A stretch of 64,000 nucleotides of DNA from Priestia filamentosa (GTDB lineage Bacteria; Bacillota; Bacilli; Bacillales; Bacillaceae_H). The stretch spans positions 620,001 through 684,000 of the forward strand of contig NZ_FXAJ01000002.1 of NCBI RefSeq assembly GCF_900177535.1, in the 5' to 3' direction. Position 1 is the stretch's first letter. Every line of letters starts with the position of its first letter. The translations under genes were made by a program, and so were the position numbers. Under the pieces are notes generated by a model, which worked only from the letters and a program-made list of their open reading frames with translations, was not told the origin of the DNA and ran no database searches. This document shows positions 53,695-62,475 of the stretch, in pieces.

Positions 53695-54606
53695 ATGAGC
53701 ACGACTTCTTACACAATCGAAGAACTCGCATCGATTTTAAAAGTGTCAAAGTTGACTGTTTATGACTTAATAAAAAAAGGAACTCTTCCGGCTTACCGTG
53801 TTGGACGACAAATGCGTGTAGACGAAGAAGATTTAATAGACTATAAAAATCAAACCAAAAATGTTGTTATATCTCAAAAGCAAGAGGAAAAACAAAAGAC
53901 ACGCCCTGTTGTCATTAGCGGACAAGACGTTTCGCTTGATCTGTTAAGTAAAAGTTTAGAAGGGGAACTAAGTCAAACGCCTCTTCGTCTGTATAATGGC
54001 AGTTTAAACAGTTTAATAGATTTATATCATGGAAAGTGTGATATTGTGAGTCTTCATTTATATGATGGAGAAAGTGATACATATAATCTTCCATATGTGA
54101 AGCGTCTTCTTGTTAGTGATACTTATGTTGTTCTTCATCTTGTGAAACGAACAGCAGGATTGTATGTGCAAAAAGGCAATCCTCATAATATCCGATGTTT
54201 CGAAGATATAGCTGAAAAAGATATTAAGATGGTAAACCGAGAACGAGGGGCAGGGGCACGGGTCCTTTTAGACGAAAAGTTAAAAAGATTAGGGCTTTCA
54301 GCGTCTCATATTAGCGGGTATCATAATATTGTTACGACTCATCTTGCCGCAGCCTCCGCTGTCTCAAGCGGGAAAGCAGATGTTGGAATTGGGATTGAAA
54401 ATGTAGCACGAATGAGCGATGTCGAGTTTATTCCCCTAATTGAGGAACAATATGACTTAGTGTTGTTAAAAAATGAGCGAACCAAAGAGATCATTGCATC
54501 TATTAAAAAAATACTTTCTTCAGAATCCTTTCAACAGCAGCTTCTCTCTCTTAAGGGATATAAGACAGATCAAACAGGAGAAATCTTGTATGAATCCCTT
54601 CTATAA
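53695..54606 (+). CDS. molybdate-responsive regulator (YvgK-like): HTH plus periplasmic-binding-type domain
   Basis: 303 residues. N-terminal excisionase-type helix-turn-helix (YTIEELASILKVSKLTVYDLIKKGTLPAYRVGRQMRV), then from about 80 a ligand-binding domain resembling ModA/LysR effector folds (LRLYNGSLNSLIDLYHGKCDIVSLHLY; RGAGARVLLDEKLKRLGL; SGKADVGIGIENVAR). Divergent from modA-modB. It likely represses uptake when molybdate is bound. I start at the second of two adjacent ATGs behind AGAGGTG. Confidence 0.85.
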   Translation: MSTTSYTIEELASILKVSKLTVYDLIKKGTLPAYRVGRQMRVDEEDLIDYKNQTKNVVISQKQEEKQKTRPVVISGQDVSLDLLSKSLEGELSQTPLRLYNGSLNSLIDLYHGKCDIVSLHLYDGESDTYNLPYVKRLLVSDTYVVLHLVKRTAGLYVQKGNPHNIRCFEDIAEKDIKMVNRERGAGARVLLDEKLKRLGLSASHISGYHNIVTTHLAAASAVSSGKADVGIGIENVARMSDVEFIPLIEEQYDLVLLKNERTKEIIASIKKILSSESFQQQLLSLKGYKTDQTGEILYESLL

Positions 54607-54640
54607 AAAAGGGAGGAACATTTAGCAAATTGACGAATAA

Positions 54641-54684
54641 CTCCTTTTCAGTATGTGTACAAATGTATACATACTGAAAAGGAG
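54641..54684 (+). promoter_or_regulatory. 20-bp hairpin sequestering a ribosome site
   Basis: CTCCTTTTCAGTATGTGTAC, loop AAAT, then the complementary GTATACATACTGAAAAGGAG with one G-U pair. The 3' arm contains AAAAGGAG, the core of the AAGGAGG site for the next gene. It could be a translational control structure, or a DNA operator in the same palindrome. Confidence 0.6.
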
Positions 54685-54692
54685 GCATCACC

Positions 54693-55058
54693 CTGGACCA
54701 AGATTTCCGTAAAAAAACATTTCGAGGCGCGAAGATTGAAGATATGATTTTAGAATTAGAAAATTTAAGTGCTTTATGTGAAGAAAAATCGCAAAAGAGT
54801 GAGGAAATGGGGAGGCAACGCTTTTATGAAGGAATGGCTGTGGCGTATACGACGTTAACCATAAAGCTTAAAGGGGAATGTGATTATATTGAACCTGCTG
54901 TTATTGACGAACTATACAAACCAATGGAAAAACATCTCAACAGAGTGAACAAAAGAAAACAGACGAGAGCGAAACCTGCTCGTTTTGCCGAAGAAGCAAA
55001 GAAAAAGTCGGTGGACTTGCCATGGGGCCTGGTGTATCGATTTGTAAGAGCTGTTTAG
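54693..55058 (+). CDS. hypothetical protein with apparent CTG start
   Basis: 121 residues (CTG, then DQDFRKKTFRGAKIEDMILELENLSALCEEKSQKSEEMGRQRFYEGMAVAYTTLTIKLKG). The first ATG is 17 codons further in and has no ribosome site, while GGAGG lies seven bases before the CTG. Helical with a basic tail (RVNKRKQTRAKPARFAEEAKKK). Unknown family, seen in Bacillus. It follows a hairpin that hides its ribosome site. Confidence 0.55.
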   Translation: MDQDFRKKTFRGAKIEDMILELENLSALCEEKSQKSEEMGRQRFYEGMAVAYTTLTIKLKGECDYIEPAVIDELYKPMEKHLNRVNKRKQTRAKPARFAEEAKKKSVDLPWGLVYRFVRAV

Positions 55059-55191
55059 AGTTTGGAGTAGAAGTGCTGAACGCGCCTGCACCCCATTCTT
55101 AAGGTTTTGAGACTCCATAATTCTTCTTGTAGAATTTTCACATGTGACAACCTCTCCTTTACATATCCTGTAAAGAGACGAGGTGAGGAAG

Positions 55192-55410
55192 ATGAGAGCG
55201 AAGACGAATCATATTGTGATTTATACAATAGAAGCTTCTACAATTAAAAAGATCGTCGTGGTAGATCTTTTCTTTGGTACAGGGATTTACTATGCGGCGA
55301 AAATTATCTCTGCAAGCGTTATGATTGGAATGATTAGTAGCATAGCGGGAACAGAAGGGGTCAAAAGATTTCAAAAAAGAAAAAATAGAGGGAGAACCTT
55401 AGTCAAATAA
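55192..55410 (+). CDS. small membrane-associated hypothetical protein
   Basis: 72 residues (MRAKTNHIVIYTIEASTIKKIVVVDLFFGTGIYYAAKIISASVMIGMISSIAGTEGVKRFQKR): one or two hydrophobic stretches and a basic end. GAGG lies just upstream; a GTG nine bases earlier is possible. Unknown function, perhaps in a unit with the preceding gene. Confidence 0.5.
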   Translation: MRAKTNHIVIYTIEASTIKKIVVVDLFFGTGIYYAAKIISASVMIGMISSIAGTEGVKRFQKRKNRGRTLVK

Positions 55411-55446
55411 AACCCAAGACGAGAAGATTCTCATCTTGGGTTTTAT
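55409..55446. terminator. bidirectional terminator
   Basis: AAAACCCAAGA / TCTTGGGTTTT between the small gene and clpP. Confidence 0.85.
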
Positions 55447-55447
55447 T

Positions 55448-56020
55448 TTAAATAATCTCATCAATCACCCCGTAGTTTTTCGCTTCTTCCGCGCTTAGGA
55501 AGTAATCACGGTCCGTATCTTGCACAACTTTATCATAAGGCTGTCCTGTGCGGTCTGCAATAATCCGATTAATGTGTTCTTTTAGTTTAAGGATCCGCTT
55601 TGCTGAAATTTCAATTTCAGTGGCTTGACCGCGTGCTCCTCCAAGCGGCTGATGAAGCATTATTTCACTATTTGGCAAAGCAAATCGTTTTCCTTTCGCT
55701 CCTCCGAGCAGTAAAAGAGCTCCAAACGAAGCGGCCATTCCTGTACAAATGGTGCGAACATCTGGTTGAATATGCTGCATAGTATCAAAAATAGCAAATC
55801 CCGCTGAGACTGATCCACCTGGACTGTTAATATAAAGAGAAATATCTTTTTCGGCATTATCCGCTGTTAAAAAGAGCAGTTGTGCCACAATGCTGTTAGC
55901 CATGGAATCATTAATTTCGTTGCTCACCATAATAATGCGATCTTTTAAAAGACGTGAATAAATGTCATATGAACGTTCACCAGATGCTGATTGTTCAATT
56001 ACATATGGAATATGATTCAT
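55448..56020 (-). CDS. clpP: ClpP-type serine protease subunit, paralogue
   Basis: 190 residues with the catalytic triad Ser98 ([11 protein letters not shown]), His123 (MLHQPLGG) and Asp172 ([12 protein letters not shown]), matching E. coli S97, H122 and D171. Lies 18 bases after an ECF-like sigma gene in the same operon, unlike the main clpP, which usually stands alone with CtsR control. It probably pairs with an ATPase such as ClpX or ClpC under a special condition. Confidence 0.85.
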   Translation of the reverse strand: MNHIPYVIEQSASGERSYDIYSRLLKDRIIMVSNEINDSMANSIVAQLLFLTADNAEKDISLYINSPGGSVSAGFAIFDTMQHIQPDVRTICTGMAASFGALLLLGGAKGKRFALPNSEIMLHQPLGGARGQATEIEISAKRILKLKEHINRIIADRTGQPYDKVVQDTDRDYFLSAEEAKNYGVIDEII

Positions 56021-56038
56021 GCTTAACCCTCCTTTTTC

Positions 56039-56650
56039 TTATGACGCGATGTTGAGAGAACTGTAAGAGCGGAATACCATATGAGCCATTGGTTCGAATG
56101 CCTTTTTTTGTTTTAGGAAAGAAAGTAAAGGTGCAGGATCTTCCTCTTGAATACTCTTTGAAATAGCATCTACAAGTTCTTGATTGTTGATTTTTTCTTC
56201 TTCGTTTTCTCCGCGAAGTTTTGTTCGTGCTCGTTTTAAAAGAGCCTTAACTCCAGGTTCTGTCATTTCAAGAATGGAGGAGATTTCATTGATTTTATAT
56301 TGAAAAGCTTCTTTTAAAGTGAGTATCACTGCTTGTTTGGGCGTGAGCGAATGTAAAAGAGCTTCAACTTCTTCCTGCCGGGTTTCTTTCGTTAAGGTAT
56401 GGTGATCTGTTTCACCAACTGTTTCTCGACTTCTTTTACGCGTTTCATCTATCCATTTATGATAGGCTATTTTCTTTAATAAAGCAGGGGTAAGAGACCC
56501 GTAGTTTTGCATCGCTTTTAACATCGTTTCTTGTGCTAAATCTTCTCCATCCCATTTATCTCCTGAAAGGAAACAACAGTAAGGAAGAAGGCCTTTATAA
56601 AGCTCTTGTACCTCAATTTCTTCCTTGTTTCTTTTGTTTAGCTCTAACAT
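56039..56650 (-). CDS. ECF-like RNA polymerase sigma factor
   Basis: 203 residues. Region 2 (about 15-55: LLPYCCFLSGDKWDGEDLAQETMLKAMQNYG) and region 4 (about 95-150: ALLHSLTPKQAVILTLKEAFQYKINEISSILEMTEPGVKALLKRARTKL) are clear. The last 40 residues form an acidic extension (INNQELVDAISKSIQEEDPAPLLSFLKQKK). No anti-sigma gene is next to it; instead it is followed by clpP. AAAGGAGGATT precedes the ATG. Perhaps controlled by proteolysis. Confidence 0.8.
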   Translation of the reverse strand: MLELNKRNKEEIEVQELYKGLLPYCCFLSGDKWDGEDLAQETMLKAMQNYGSLTPALLKKIAYHKWIDETRKRSRETVGETDHHTLTKETRQEEVEALLHSLTPKQAVILTLKEAFQYKINEISSILEMTEPGVKALLKRARTKLRGENEEEKINNQELVDAISKSIQEEDPAPLLSFLKQKKAFEPMAHMVFRSYSSLNIAS

Positions 56651-56882
56651 GGATTTTAATCCTCCTTTTAAGTTCTCTCTCTTTTAAAACGAATGAAACG
56701 GTGAAAAAGATATGGGGACTTCATTTATATATAAAATCATTTTGTTCTTTATCTTATCAAAAACAGGGAATTTGAGGTATAATGAAGAAGGTACAAAGGT
56801 GACAATCCTTCATTATAGTGGATTTTTGTTATCTTTAAGCGTATAATACATATCGATTTAAAGTTGAAAGCGAGTGTTCATA

Positions 56883-57602
56883 ATGGGACGTAAATGGAAC
56901 AATATTAAAGAAAAGAAAGCATCAAAAGACGCGAAAACAAGTCGAGTTTATGCTAAATTTGGTCGCGAAATCTACGTGGCGGCGAAAAGTGGAGAGCCTG
57001 ATCCAGAGGCAAACCAAACGCTAAAATTTGTGCTTGAGCGCGCTAAAACATATAACGTGCCAAAAGCAATTATTGATCGTGCAATCGAAAAAGCAAAAGG
57101 CGGCGGCGAAGAAAACTATGACCAACTTCGCTATGAAGGCTTTGGTGTAAACGGATCAATGGTGATTGTGGATGCGTTAACAAACAACGTCAATCGTACC
57201 GCTTCTGACGTACGTGCGGCATTCGGAAAAAACGGCGGAAACATGGGTGTGAGCGGTTCTGTTGCTTACATGTTTGACCCAACAGGCGTAATTGGCCTTG
57301 AAGGCAAAAATGAAGAAGAAGTGCTTGAAATTTTAATGGAAGCAGATGTTGACGCACGTGATATTCTAGAAGAAGACGAAGCCGTGATCATCTATACAGA
57401 ACCAGATGAGTTTCAGGCTGCTCAAGAAGCCCTTCGCACTGCAGGTGTAGAAGACTTTACAGTGGCAGAGCTTACAATGCTTCCTCAAACTGAAGTAACA
57501 CTTTCTGAAGAAGACCAAGCTTTATTTGAAAAAATGGTGGATGCACTAGAAGATTTAGAAGACGTACAACAAGTGTATCACAATGTGGATCTAGGTGAAT
57601 AA
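56883..57602 (+). CDS. YebC/PmpR family protein (YeeI-like)
   Basis: 239 residues, complete YebC fold starting [72 protein letters not shown], then [24 protein letters not shown]. It belongs to the group acting as translation or transcription regulators (YebC2-type proteins ease polyproline stalls). I start at the ATG after ATA; upstream GTG is less likely. Confidence 0.9.
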   Translation: MGRKWNNIKEKKASKDAKTSRVYAKFGREIYVAAKSGEPDPEANQTLKFVLERAKTYNVPKAIIDRAIEKAKGGGEENYDQLRYEGFGVNGSMVIVDALTNNVNRTASDVRAAFGKNGGNMGVSGSVAYMFDPTGVIGLEGKNEEEVLEILMEADVDARDILEEDEAVIIYTEPDEFQAAQEALRTAGVEDFTVAELTMLPQTEVTLSEEDQALFEKMVDALEDLEDVQQVYHNVDLGE

Positions 57603-57629
57603 TTTAAGATAAGTTTAAGTTACGGGACT

Positions 57630-57682
57630 AAGCCTCACTTCTTGTATGAGAAATGCACTTATACAAGAAGTGAGGCTTTTGT
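57630..57682 (+). terminator. terminator of the YebC gene
   Basis: An 18-bp stem (AAGCCTCACTTCTTGTAT and complement) followed by TTTTGTTT. Confidence 0.85.
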
Positions 57683-57878
57683 TTCGAGAAGATGGATAAG
57701 TTCATACAAAAATCTTCATTCCTTCCTGTTATCATAAACCATTCCTCATTGAATATATTGCGTTTAGAATGATTATCTTGTCCTTTTGCAAAAGAATTCA
57801 TGTAGTAGGGGTATTTGTTTGACTCTTGTAAGTGTTATTCATTTACTTAACGATATTCTACAAAGCAAGGAGAAGAAC

Positions 57879-58274
57879 ATGAAAAAATTCATTAGTACGA
57901 GGATGGCAAGTTATATCATCCTTGCCATTAATACGCTGGCCCTACTCATGCATGTGCTCATATTACTAAACATTTTGCCATATGACTTTGTATGGGGAGG
58001 ACGATTAAAGAGACAGGAAGACGTTATCCTCTTCGAAATGGTATCCATTCTGATCCAAATGATATTTATTTCAATTGTGGCGGTAAAAGCAGGGTATATT
58101 TTAAAAGGACAATTTAAAAGAACGTCAAACATCGGGATATGGGGTATATTTGGAGTGATGATTCTGAACTCTATAGGTAATTTAGCTTCACACTCTTTCT
58201 TAGAAACAGTAGTCATGACCCCGATTACGTTTTTACTTGCTCTTTTAGTATTCAGATTGGCAATTGAAAAGTAA
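57879..58274 (+). CDS. four-helix membrane protein of unknown function
   Basis: 131 residues with four helices (about 9-30, 50-68, 80-100, 107-125), beginning MKKFISTRMASYIILAINTLALLMHVLILLNILPYDFVWGGR. The WGGRLKRQEDVILFE pattern between helices 1 and 2 is noticeable. AAGGAGAAGAAC precedes the ATG; the longer frame starting at 57786 lacks a site. Confidence 0.6.
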   Translation: MKKFISTRMASYIILAINTLALLMHVLILLNILPYDFVWGGRLKRQEDVILFEMVSILIQMIFISIVAVKAGYILKGQFKRTSNIGIWGIFGVMILNSIGNLASHSFLETVVMTPITFLLALLVFRLAIEK

Positions 58275-58340
58275 TCGTATATAAAGTCTTGAAAATCTAA
58301 CGGAAAATCCTATTTTATAGAAAAGCAAGAGGAGAACAAA

Positions 58341-58982
58341 ATGAGTGATGTATATAAAAATTATCAAGCTTTAACATCAGACAAAGTAGAAGGCAACCAT
58401 TACCAAGTGCGATATCAAGATCACCAATCACTTCTTTGTCTTTCCGCTCCCCATGGAGGTGGAATTGAAGCAGGCACAACGGAGTTGGTTGAAGCCATTT
58501 CCATGAGTCGACCCGCATGGTCTTGGTATGTTTTTGAAGGATTACAGTCTTCAGGGAATCGTGATTTACATATTACCTCAACCAACTTTGACGAACCTCG
58601 CCAACTTCGGCTGTTAGAAAATGTTCACTGGCATATTACGTTTCATGGCATGCGTGGTACAAAGGCTGAAACGTATATCGGAGGACGGGATGTGGAGTTA
58701 AAAGAAACGATTAGACAGAAGCTTACGGAAAAAGGTTTTATTGTAAAAGACGCAAGAAAAGGATTTGCAGGGATGGAAAGCCGGAATATTACAAATGCAA
58801 CCGTACAGGGGATGGGCGTGCAGCTCGAACTGACCGCAGAGCAAAGGAAACGATTTTTCCGTCATCACAACTGGGCAAAATCAAACCGGCGACATCCTTC
58901 GAACTGGACAAAGTCTTTGCGTGATTACAAAAATGCGTTGGTTGAAGCGATTGAGGAACATATGAAAGGAAGACCTTCTTAG
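58341..58982 (+). CDS. poly-gamma-glutamate hydrolase family protein (YjqB/PghP)
   Basis: 213 residues of the PghP/YjqB family, a zinc amidohydrolase fold cleaving gamma-glutamyl bonds in the poly-gamma-glutamate capsule. Metal-binding candidates are in APHGGGIEAGTTELVEAI, HITFHGMRG, and the acidic end VQLELTAEQRKRF. AAGAGGAG precedes the ATG. Relatives are often phage-borne, but none of the neighbours are phage genes. Confidence 0.85.
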   Translation: MSDVYKNYQALTSDKVEGNHYQVRYQDHQSLLCLSAPHGGGIEAGTTELVEAISMSRPAWSWYVFEGLQSSGNRDLHITSTNFDEPRQLRLLENVHWHITFHGMRGTKAETYIGGRDVELKETIRQKLTEKGFIVKDARKGFAGMESRNITNATVQGMGVQLELTAEQRKRFFRHHNWAKSNRRHPSNWTKSLRDYKNALVEAIEEHMKGRPS

Positions 58983-59001
58983 GGAATGAGGAGGTCTTTT
59001 T
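58970..59001 (+). terminator. terminator of the PghP-like gene
   Basis: AGACCT / AGGTCTTTTT hairpin overlapping the stop codon. Confidence 0.7.
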
Positions 59002-59023
59002 ATTATTTTTTCGAAAAGATCTC

Positions 59024-59053
59024 TTGACAAAAATTCCATAAAAGGGATAAAAT
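59024..59053 (+). promoter_or_regulatory. promoter of the T-box unit
   Basis: TTGACA (59024-59029), 18 bases, TAAAAT (59048-59053). Confidence 0.7.
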
Positions 59054-59069
59054 GATAAAAATTAAAAAT

Positions 59070-59344
59070 TGAGCGCTGATGAGAAGAGTACGTAGAAAAT
59101 GAAAAGTACAGAGAGCCCTGAATCGCTGAGAAAGGGTGTTTTCATTTCTACCGAAGCAAGCCTCTGAGCTTCACATGGGAACCTTTTCGTAAGGGGATAG
59201 TGTGACAGGAGCTCCTGTTATTGAGCTAGGGTATCGTTGTACCTAATGAGGCTTTCTATGGCAACATAGAAGGCGAACTGGGGTGGCACCGCGAAAACAT
59301 CTCGCCCCCAAGATGAAGAATCTTGGGGGTGGGATGTTTTTTTT
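59070..59344 (+). ncRNA. T-box leader RNA
   Basis: Contains the T-box core GGGTGGCACCGCG (59281-59293), loop-E half AGAGTA, the AG-rich loop and a strong final terminator hairpin (CGCCCCCAAGAT / ATCTTGGGGG plus TTTTTTTT). The specifier near CGAAGCAAGCC is either GCA (Ala, just after GAA) or AGC (Ser). The bulge UGGC calls for a tRNA with G73, favouring Ser over Ala (A73). It senses uncharged tRNA and raises expression of the downstream transporter. Confidence 0.8.
59298..59344 (+). terminator. T-box terminator hairpin
   Basis: ACATCTCGCCCCCAAGAT and ATCTTGGGGGTGGGATGT arms followed by an eight-T tract. Read-through occurs when uncharged tRNA binds. Confidence 0.85.
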
Positions 59345-59370
59345 ATGTAAATAGAGGGGGGGAGCTCAGA

Positions 59371-60612
59371 ATGAAAAAAGAATGGAACACGATGAATCTT
59401 TTACTTGTCAACCTTGGCATTACAGGAGTAGGAAGCTGGGTTTACTTTATAGCTTTAAATCTGATCGTGCTTGAGCAAACGCACTCTGTTTTTGCTGTTA
59501 CCGTGCTGTATCTTTTAAAAGCAAGTGCCGCTCTTTTGGCGAATATAGGGGCAGGAAGCCTTGTGGACCGGGCTCGCACAAAGCAGCTTATGATTGTTCT
59601 TCAACTTATTCAAGCAGGGCTAATAGTGCTTCTTCCTTTATTAGATACCATACTTATGCTTTATGTTGTCGTATTTCTCATTAATATCGCAAGCGCCATG
59701 TATCATCCTACAGTGCTGTCGTATACAACAAAACTGGTGGCTGTAGAGCATCGTAAAACCTTTAACTCATATAAAAGCTTGCTTGACTCTGGAGCGTTTA
59801 TCACAGGGCCTGCGCTTGCTGGTTTATTTATGATGAAAGAGGGAGGAGACCTTGCTATTTATTTAAACGGAGCGGCTCTTTTACTGGCAGCTTTGCTCAC
59901 CTTATTATTACCAGACGTCGAAAAGGAGAGAGAAAAACAAGATTCTTTATCATTCACCATGTTAAAAAAGGATATGGTTCTTGTTTATCGATTTTTCTCT
60001 AGGTTTCCGTATATCGTGCTTATTTCGCTTCTTTTTCATCTGATGACGGTTTTCATGACAGCTACAGATTCACTAGAAGCTGCCTTTGCTACAACAGTTA
60101 TTGAACTAACAGAAGGAGAATATGGAGTGATTGTAAGTGGGGCAGGTGGGGGAATTTTAGTTGGGTCTTTCGTTAATGCATGGCTTATTCATCAACTTTC
60201 TCTCTTACGCTTAATGAGTGTAGGAGCCGTCATCATTTCACTTGGCTATTTGCTTTTTGCTTTTTCGAACACGTTTGTTCTCGCTTTTACTGGATGTTTT
60301 ACCCTTTCTTTTGCCCTTGCGTTTTTGAATGCTGGATTTTTAACCTTTTATCAAAACAGCGTTCCTGTTCATTTGATTGGCCGAATGAGCAGCATGCTTA
60401 CCTTCATTGAATCACTGCTTGTTCTCTTCTTTACTGTTTGTTTCGGATGGTTAGCCGAAATGTTCTCTATTCGGATGACGGTGGTCATTGGAGCGTGTAG
60501 CATGGCACTGCTCGCTATCGTTTTTGGAGGTGTGAATTTTCAAACAGTTCGTGCTCGTTTCTGCCCAGATAGGGAGCTTAAAGAAAAAAATCCCGCTTCA
60601 AAACCGCTCTAA
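59371..60612 (+). CDS. MFS transporter under T-box control
   Basis: 413 residues, 12 helices, with LLVNLGITGVGSWVYFIALNLIVLEQT and MFS loop GSLVDRARTKQLM after helix 2. The second half has LIGRMSSMLTFIESLLVLFF. Belongs to the drug-exporter-like MFS group, but the T-box makes amino acid uptake or export plausible. I start at the ATG after GGGGGGAG; the short upstream frame runs inside the terminator. Confidence 0.8.
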   Translation: MKKEWNTMNLLLVNLGITGVGSWVYFIALNLIVLEQTHSVFAVTVLYLLKASAALLANIGAGSLVDRARTKQLMIVLQLIQAGLIVLLPLLDTILMLYVVVFLINIASAMYHPTVLSYTTKLVAVEHRKTFNSYKSLLDSGAFITGPALAGLFMMKEGGDLAIYLNGAALLLAALLTLLLPDVEKEREKQDSLSFTMLKKDMVLVYRFFSRFPYIVLISLLFHLMTVFMTATDSLEAAFATTVIELTEGEYGVIVSGAGGGILVGSFVNAWLIHQLSLLRLMSVGAVIISLGYLLFAFSNTFVLAFTGCFTLSFALAFLNAGFLTFYQNSVPVHLIGRMSSMLTFIESLLVLFFTVCFGWLAEMFSIRMTVVIGACSMALLAIVFGGVNFQTVRARFCPDRELKEKNPASKPL

Positions 60613-60677
60613 TTCTCCTAATATCTGATACTATAGAAAGGAACTGCTTTTTAAAATCGAACGATTGGGGTTTTTTT

Positions 60678-61646
60678 ATGCTAGACCGTCTAAATTACTA
60701 TATTGGAAAGTGGATGCCACTAATCACACCACTCAGCGTTGCTGCGGGAGTGTTAGCTTACACAAACTTACACTCACTCTCTTTTTTAGTGCCGTGGTTG
60801 TTCGCTTTCATGACGTTTGTGGGAAGTTTAAAATCAAACTTTAAATCTCTCCAAAATACAGTGCTACATCCATTTCCGCTTCTTTTAACGCTCGTTGTTC
60901 TTCATGTTATTACACCACTTTGGGCATTTGCCATTGGGCATTTGTTTTTTCCGAATGACCCGTATACGGTCACAGGAATGACGCTCGCTCTTGTTATTCC
61001 AACAGGGATTACAAGTATGATTTGGGTATCCATGTATAAAGGAAATATTCCATTGACGCTGTCGATTATTTTAATTGATACCCTGCTTTCTCCTTTTATT
61101 GTTCCGTTCAGCATGTCTATATTAGCAGGAGAAACGGTTGAGATGCAAACGGTCGAAATGATGAAAGGTTTATTTTTTATGGTGGTACTTCCATCTCTTC
61201 TAGCAATGCTTGTGAACCAATTCAGTGCTCGGGCGCGGATTGAGAAAATGAGTCGGACGCTTTCTCCGTTTTCCAAGCTTACGCTACCTGCTGTTATTAT
61301 GATTAATAGCTCTGCGATTGCGCCTTATTTGCGTCATATTGATGCAAAGCTTTTAGGAATTTTAGGGACGATTTTATTTATCGTTCTAGCAGGATATCTC
61401 TTTTCTTGGGGATTAGCCGCTTTGTTCAAGCAAACGCGTGAAAATGTCGTGACCATTATCTATACAGGAGGCATGCGTAACATTAGTGCTGGTACGGTCA
61501 TTGCGGTTAGCTTTTTCCCAGCACAAGTGGCTGTTCCTGTCGTGTTTTGTATGTTGTTTCAACAAGTACTCGCTGCTTTCCACGGCTATCTTTTGACCGT
61601 CTTTTACAACCGCCGCACACTTCTTGCTAAAAATGTGAATCATTAA
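60678..61646 (+). CDS. bile acid:sodium symporter (BASS) family transporter
   Basis: 322 residues, about ten helices, with YIGKWMPLITPLSVAAGVLAYTNLHSL and the family stretches VIPTGITSMIWVSMYKGNIPLTLSIILIDTLLSPF and TIIYTGGMRNISAGTVIAVSFFPAQVAVP. Probably carries an organic acid with sodium, not bile acid. It follows the T-box transporter by 65 bases with no terminator between, so it may share the T-box transcript. GGGG seven bases before the ATG. Confidence 0.85.
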   Translation: MLDRLNYYIGKWMPLITPLSVAAGVLAYTNLHSLSFLVPWLFAFMTFVGSLKSNFKSLQNTVLHPFPLLLTLVVLHVITPLWAFAIGHLFFPNDPYTVTGMTLALVIPTGITSMIWVSMYKGNIPLTLSIILIDTLLSPFIVPFSMSILAGETVEMQTVEMMKGLFFMVVLPSLLAMLVNQFSARARIEKMSRTLSPFSKLTLPAVIMINSSAIAPYLRHIDAKLLGILGTILFIVLAGYLFSWGLAALFKQTRENVVTIIYTGGMRNISAGTVIAVSFFPAQVAVPVVFCMLFQQVLAAFHGYLLTVFYNRRTLLAKNVNH

Positions 61647-61648
61647 CG

Positions 61649-61685
61649 TTAAAAAAGGCCTTGTTTTTTTAACAAGGCCTTTTTT
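61649..61685. terminator. bidirectional terminator
   Basis: AAAAAAGGCCTTGTT / AACAAGGCCTTTTTT between the symporter and the convergent lipoprotein gene. Confidence 0.9.
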
Positions 61686-61698
61686 AACTCTCTGCTCT

Positions 61699-62379
61699 CT
61701 ACTTCATATCTTGATCTTCCATATTCATTTCAACGCTTTCTACTTTATCGTCCTTTGTGACTTCCAAACGAACCACTTTATCTTTTAAATCTTGATTGCT
61801 GTCATCATCATGTTCAAAATCAGCCGTTTTTTCATATGTTTTTTCGCCGTTTTTTACTTTAACGGTAAGGCTCTTGTCATCTTCTTTCACAAATGTTCCA
61901 ATGACGTTATATTCGCCGTCCTTCTCTTTATCGTACACTCCGTTGTCATCTGCTTTTGCTTGGGGCATAAGCTCTAAACTTTCCGCTTCCTCACTTTTGG
62001 CATTTACTTCTACTTTCACAAGTTTCCCTTTTACTTCTGTGTTGTCCGGTTCATCCGTTTTAAAAGAAGCGGCTTTCTTTACGGTTACTTTTTCATTATC
62101 AATCATCATTACAAGCTCGTTGTCTTTTTCACTTTCTAACGTCCCGACAAGATCGAAATCATCTTCCATGCCATCATCTTGCTCGTTGTCATCACGAGCG
62201 TACTGTTTTAAATCATTTGACGTAGCAGATTCATTGGTAGCCGCGTTGTTATTGGTTTCAGAAGTTGAATTGGTATCGCTTCCATTTTGAGTTGTATTTT
62301 CTTCACTAGTGCCGCATCCTGCAAGTGTACCGATCGTTAACATCCCAATAAGAGGGAAGGTAAGAAACGTTTTTTTCAT
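61699..62379 (-). CDS. acidic lipoprotein with two repeat domains
   Basis: 226 residues. Lipoprotein signal with lipobox LAGC (Cys22), an Asn/Ser/Thr-rich linker, and two similar domains (DLVGTLESEKDNELVMMIDNEKVTVKKAASFKTDEPDNTEVKGKLVKVEV at about 76-125 and NVIGTFVKEDDKSLTVKVKNGEKTYEKTADFEHDDDSNQDLKDKVVRLEV at about 158-210). This repeats the small beta-domain of DUF5666-like proteins. It probably sits on the outer face of the membrane. Function unknown. Confidence 0.75.
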   Translation of the reverse strand: MKKTFLTFPLIGMLTIGTLAGCGTSEENTTQNGSDTNSTSETNNNAATNESATSNDLKQYARDDNEQDDGMEDDFDLVGTLESEKDNELVMMIDNEKVTVKKAASFKTDEPDNTEVKGKLVKVEVNAKSEEAESLELMPQAKADDNGVYDKEKDGEYNVIGTFVKEDDKSLTVKVKNGEKTYEKTADFEHDDDSNQDLKDKVVRLEVTKDDKVESVEMNMEDQDMK

Positions 62380-62440
62380 CTTCCATACTCTCCTTTATCT
62401 GTTTTTCATCTTTATAGCCGTTTTCTTTCATTTTTAAACA

Positions 62441-62475
62441 AAAAAAGAGAGAAGAAGAAATCTTCTTCTCTCTTA
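62441..62475 (-). terminator. terminator of the SpoIIP gene
   Basis: AAGAGAGAAGAAG / CTTCTTCTCTCTT with a T run on the minus strand. Confidence 0.85.
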
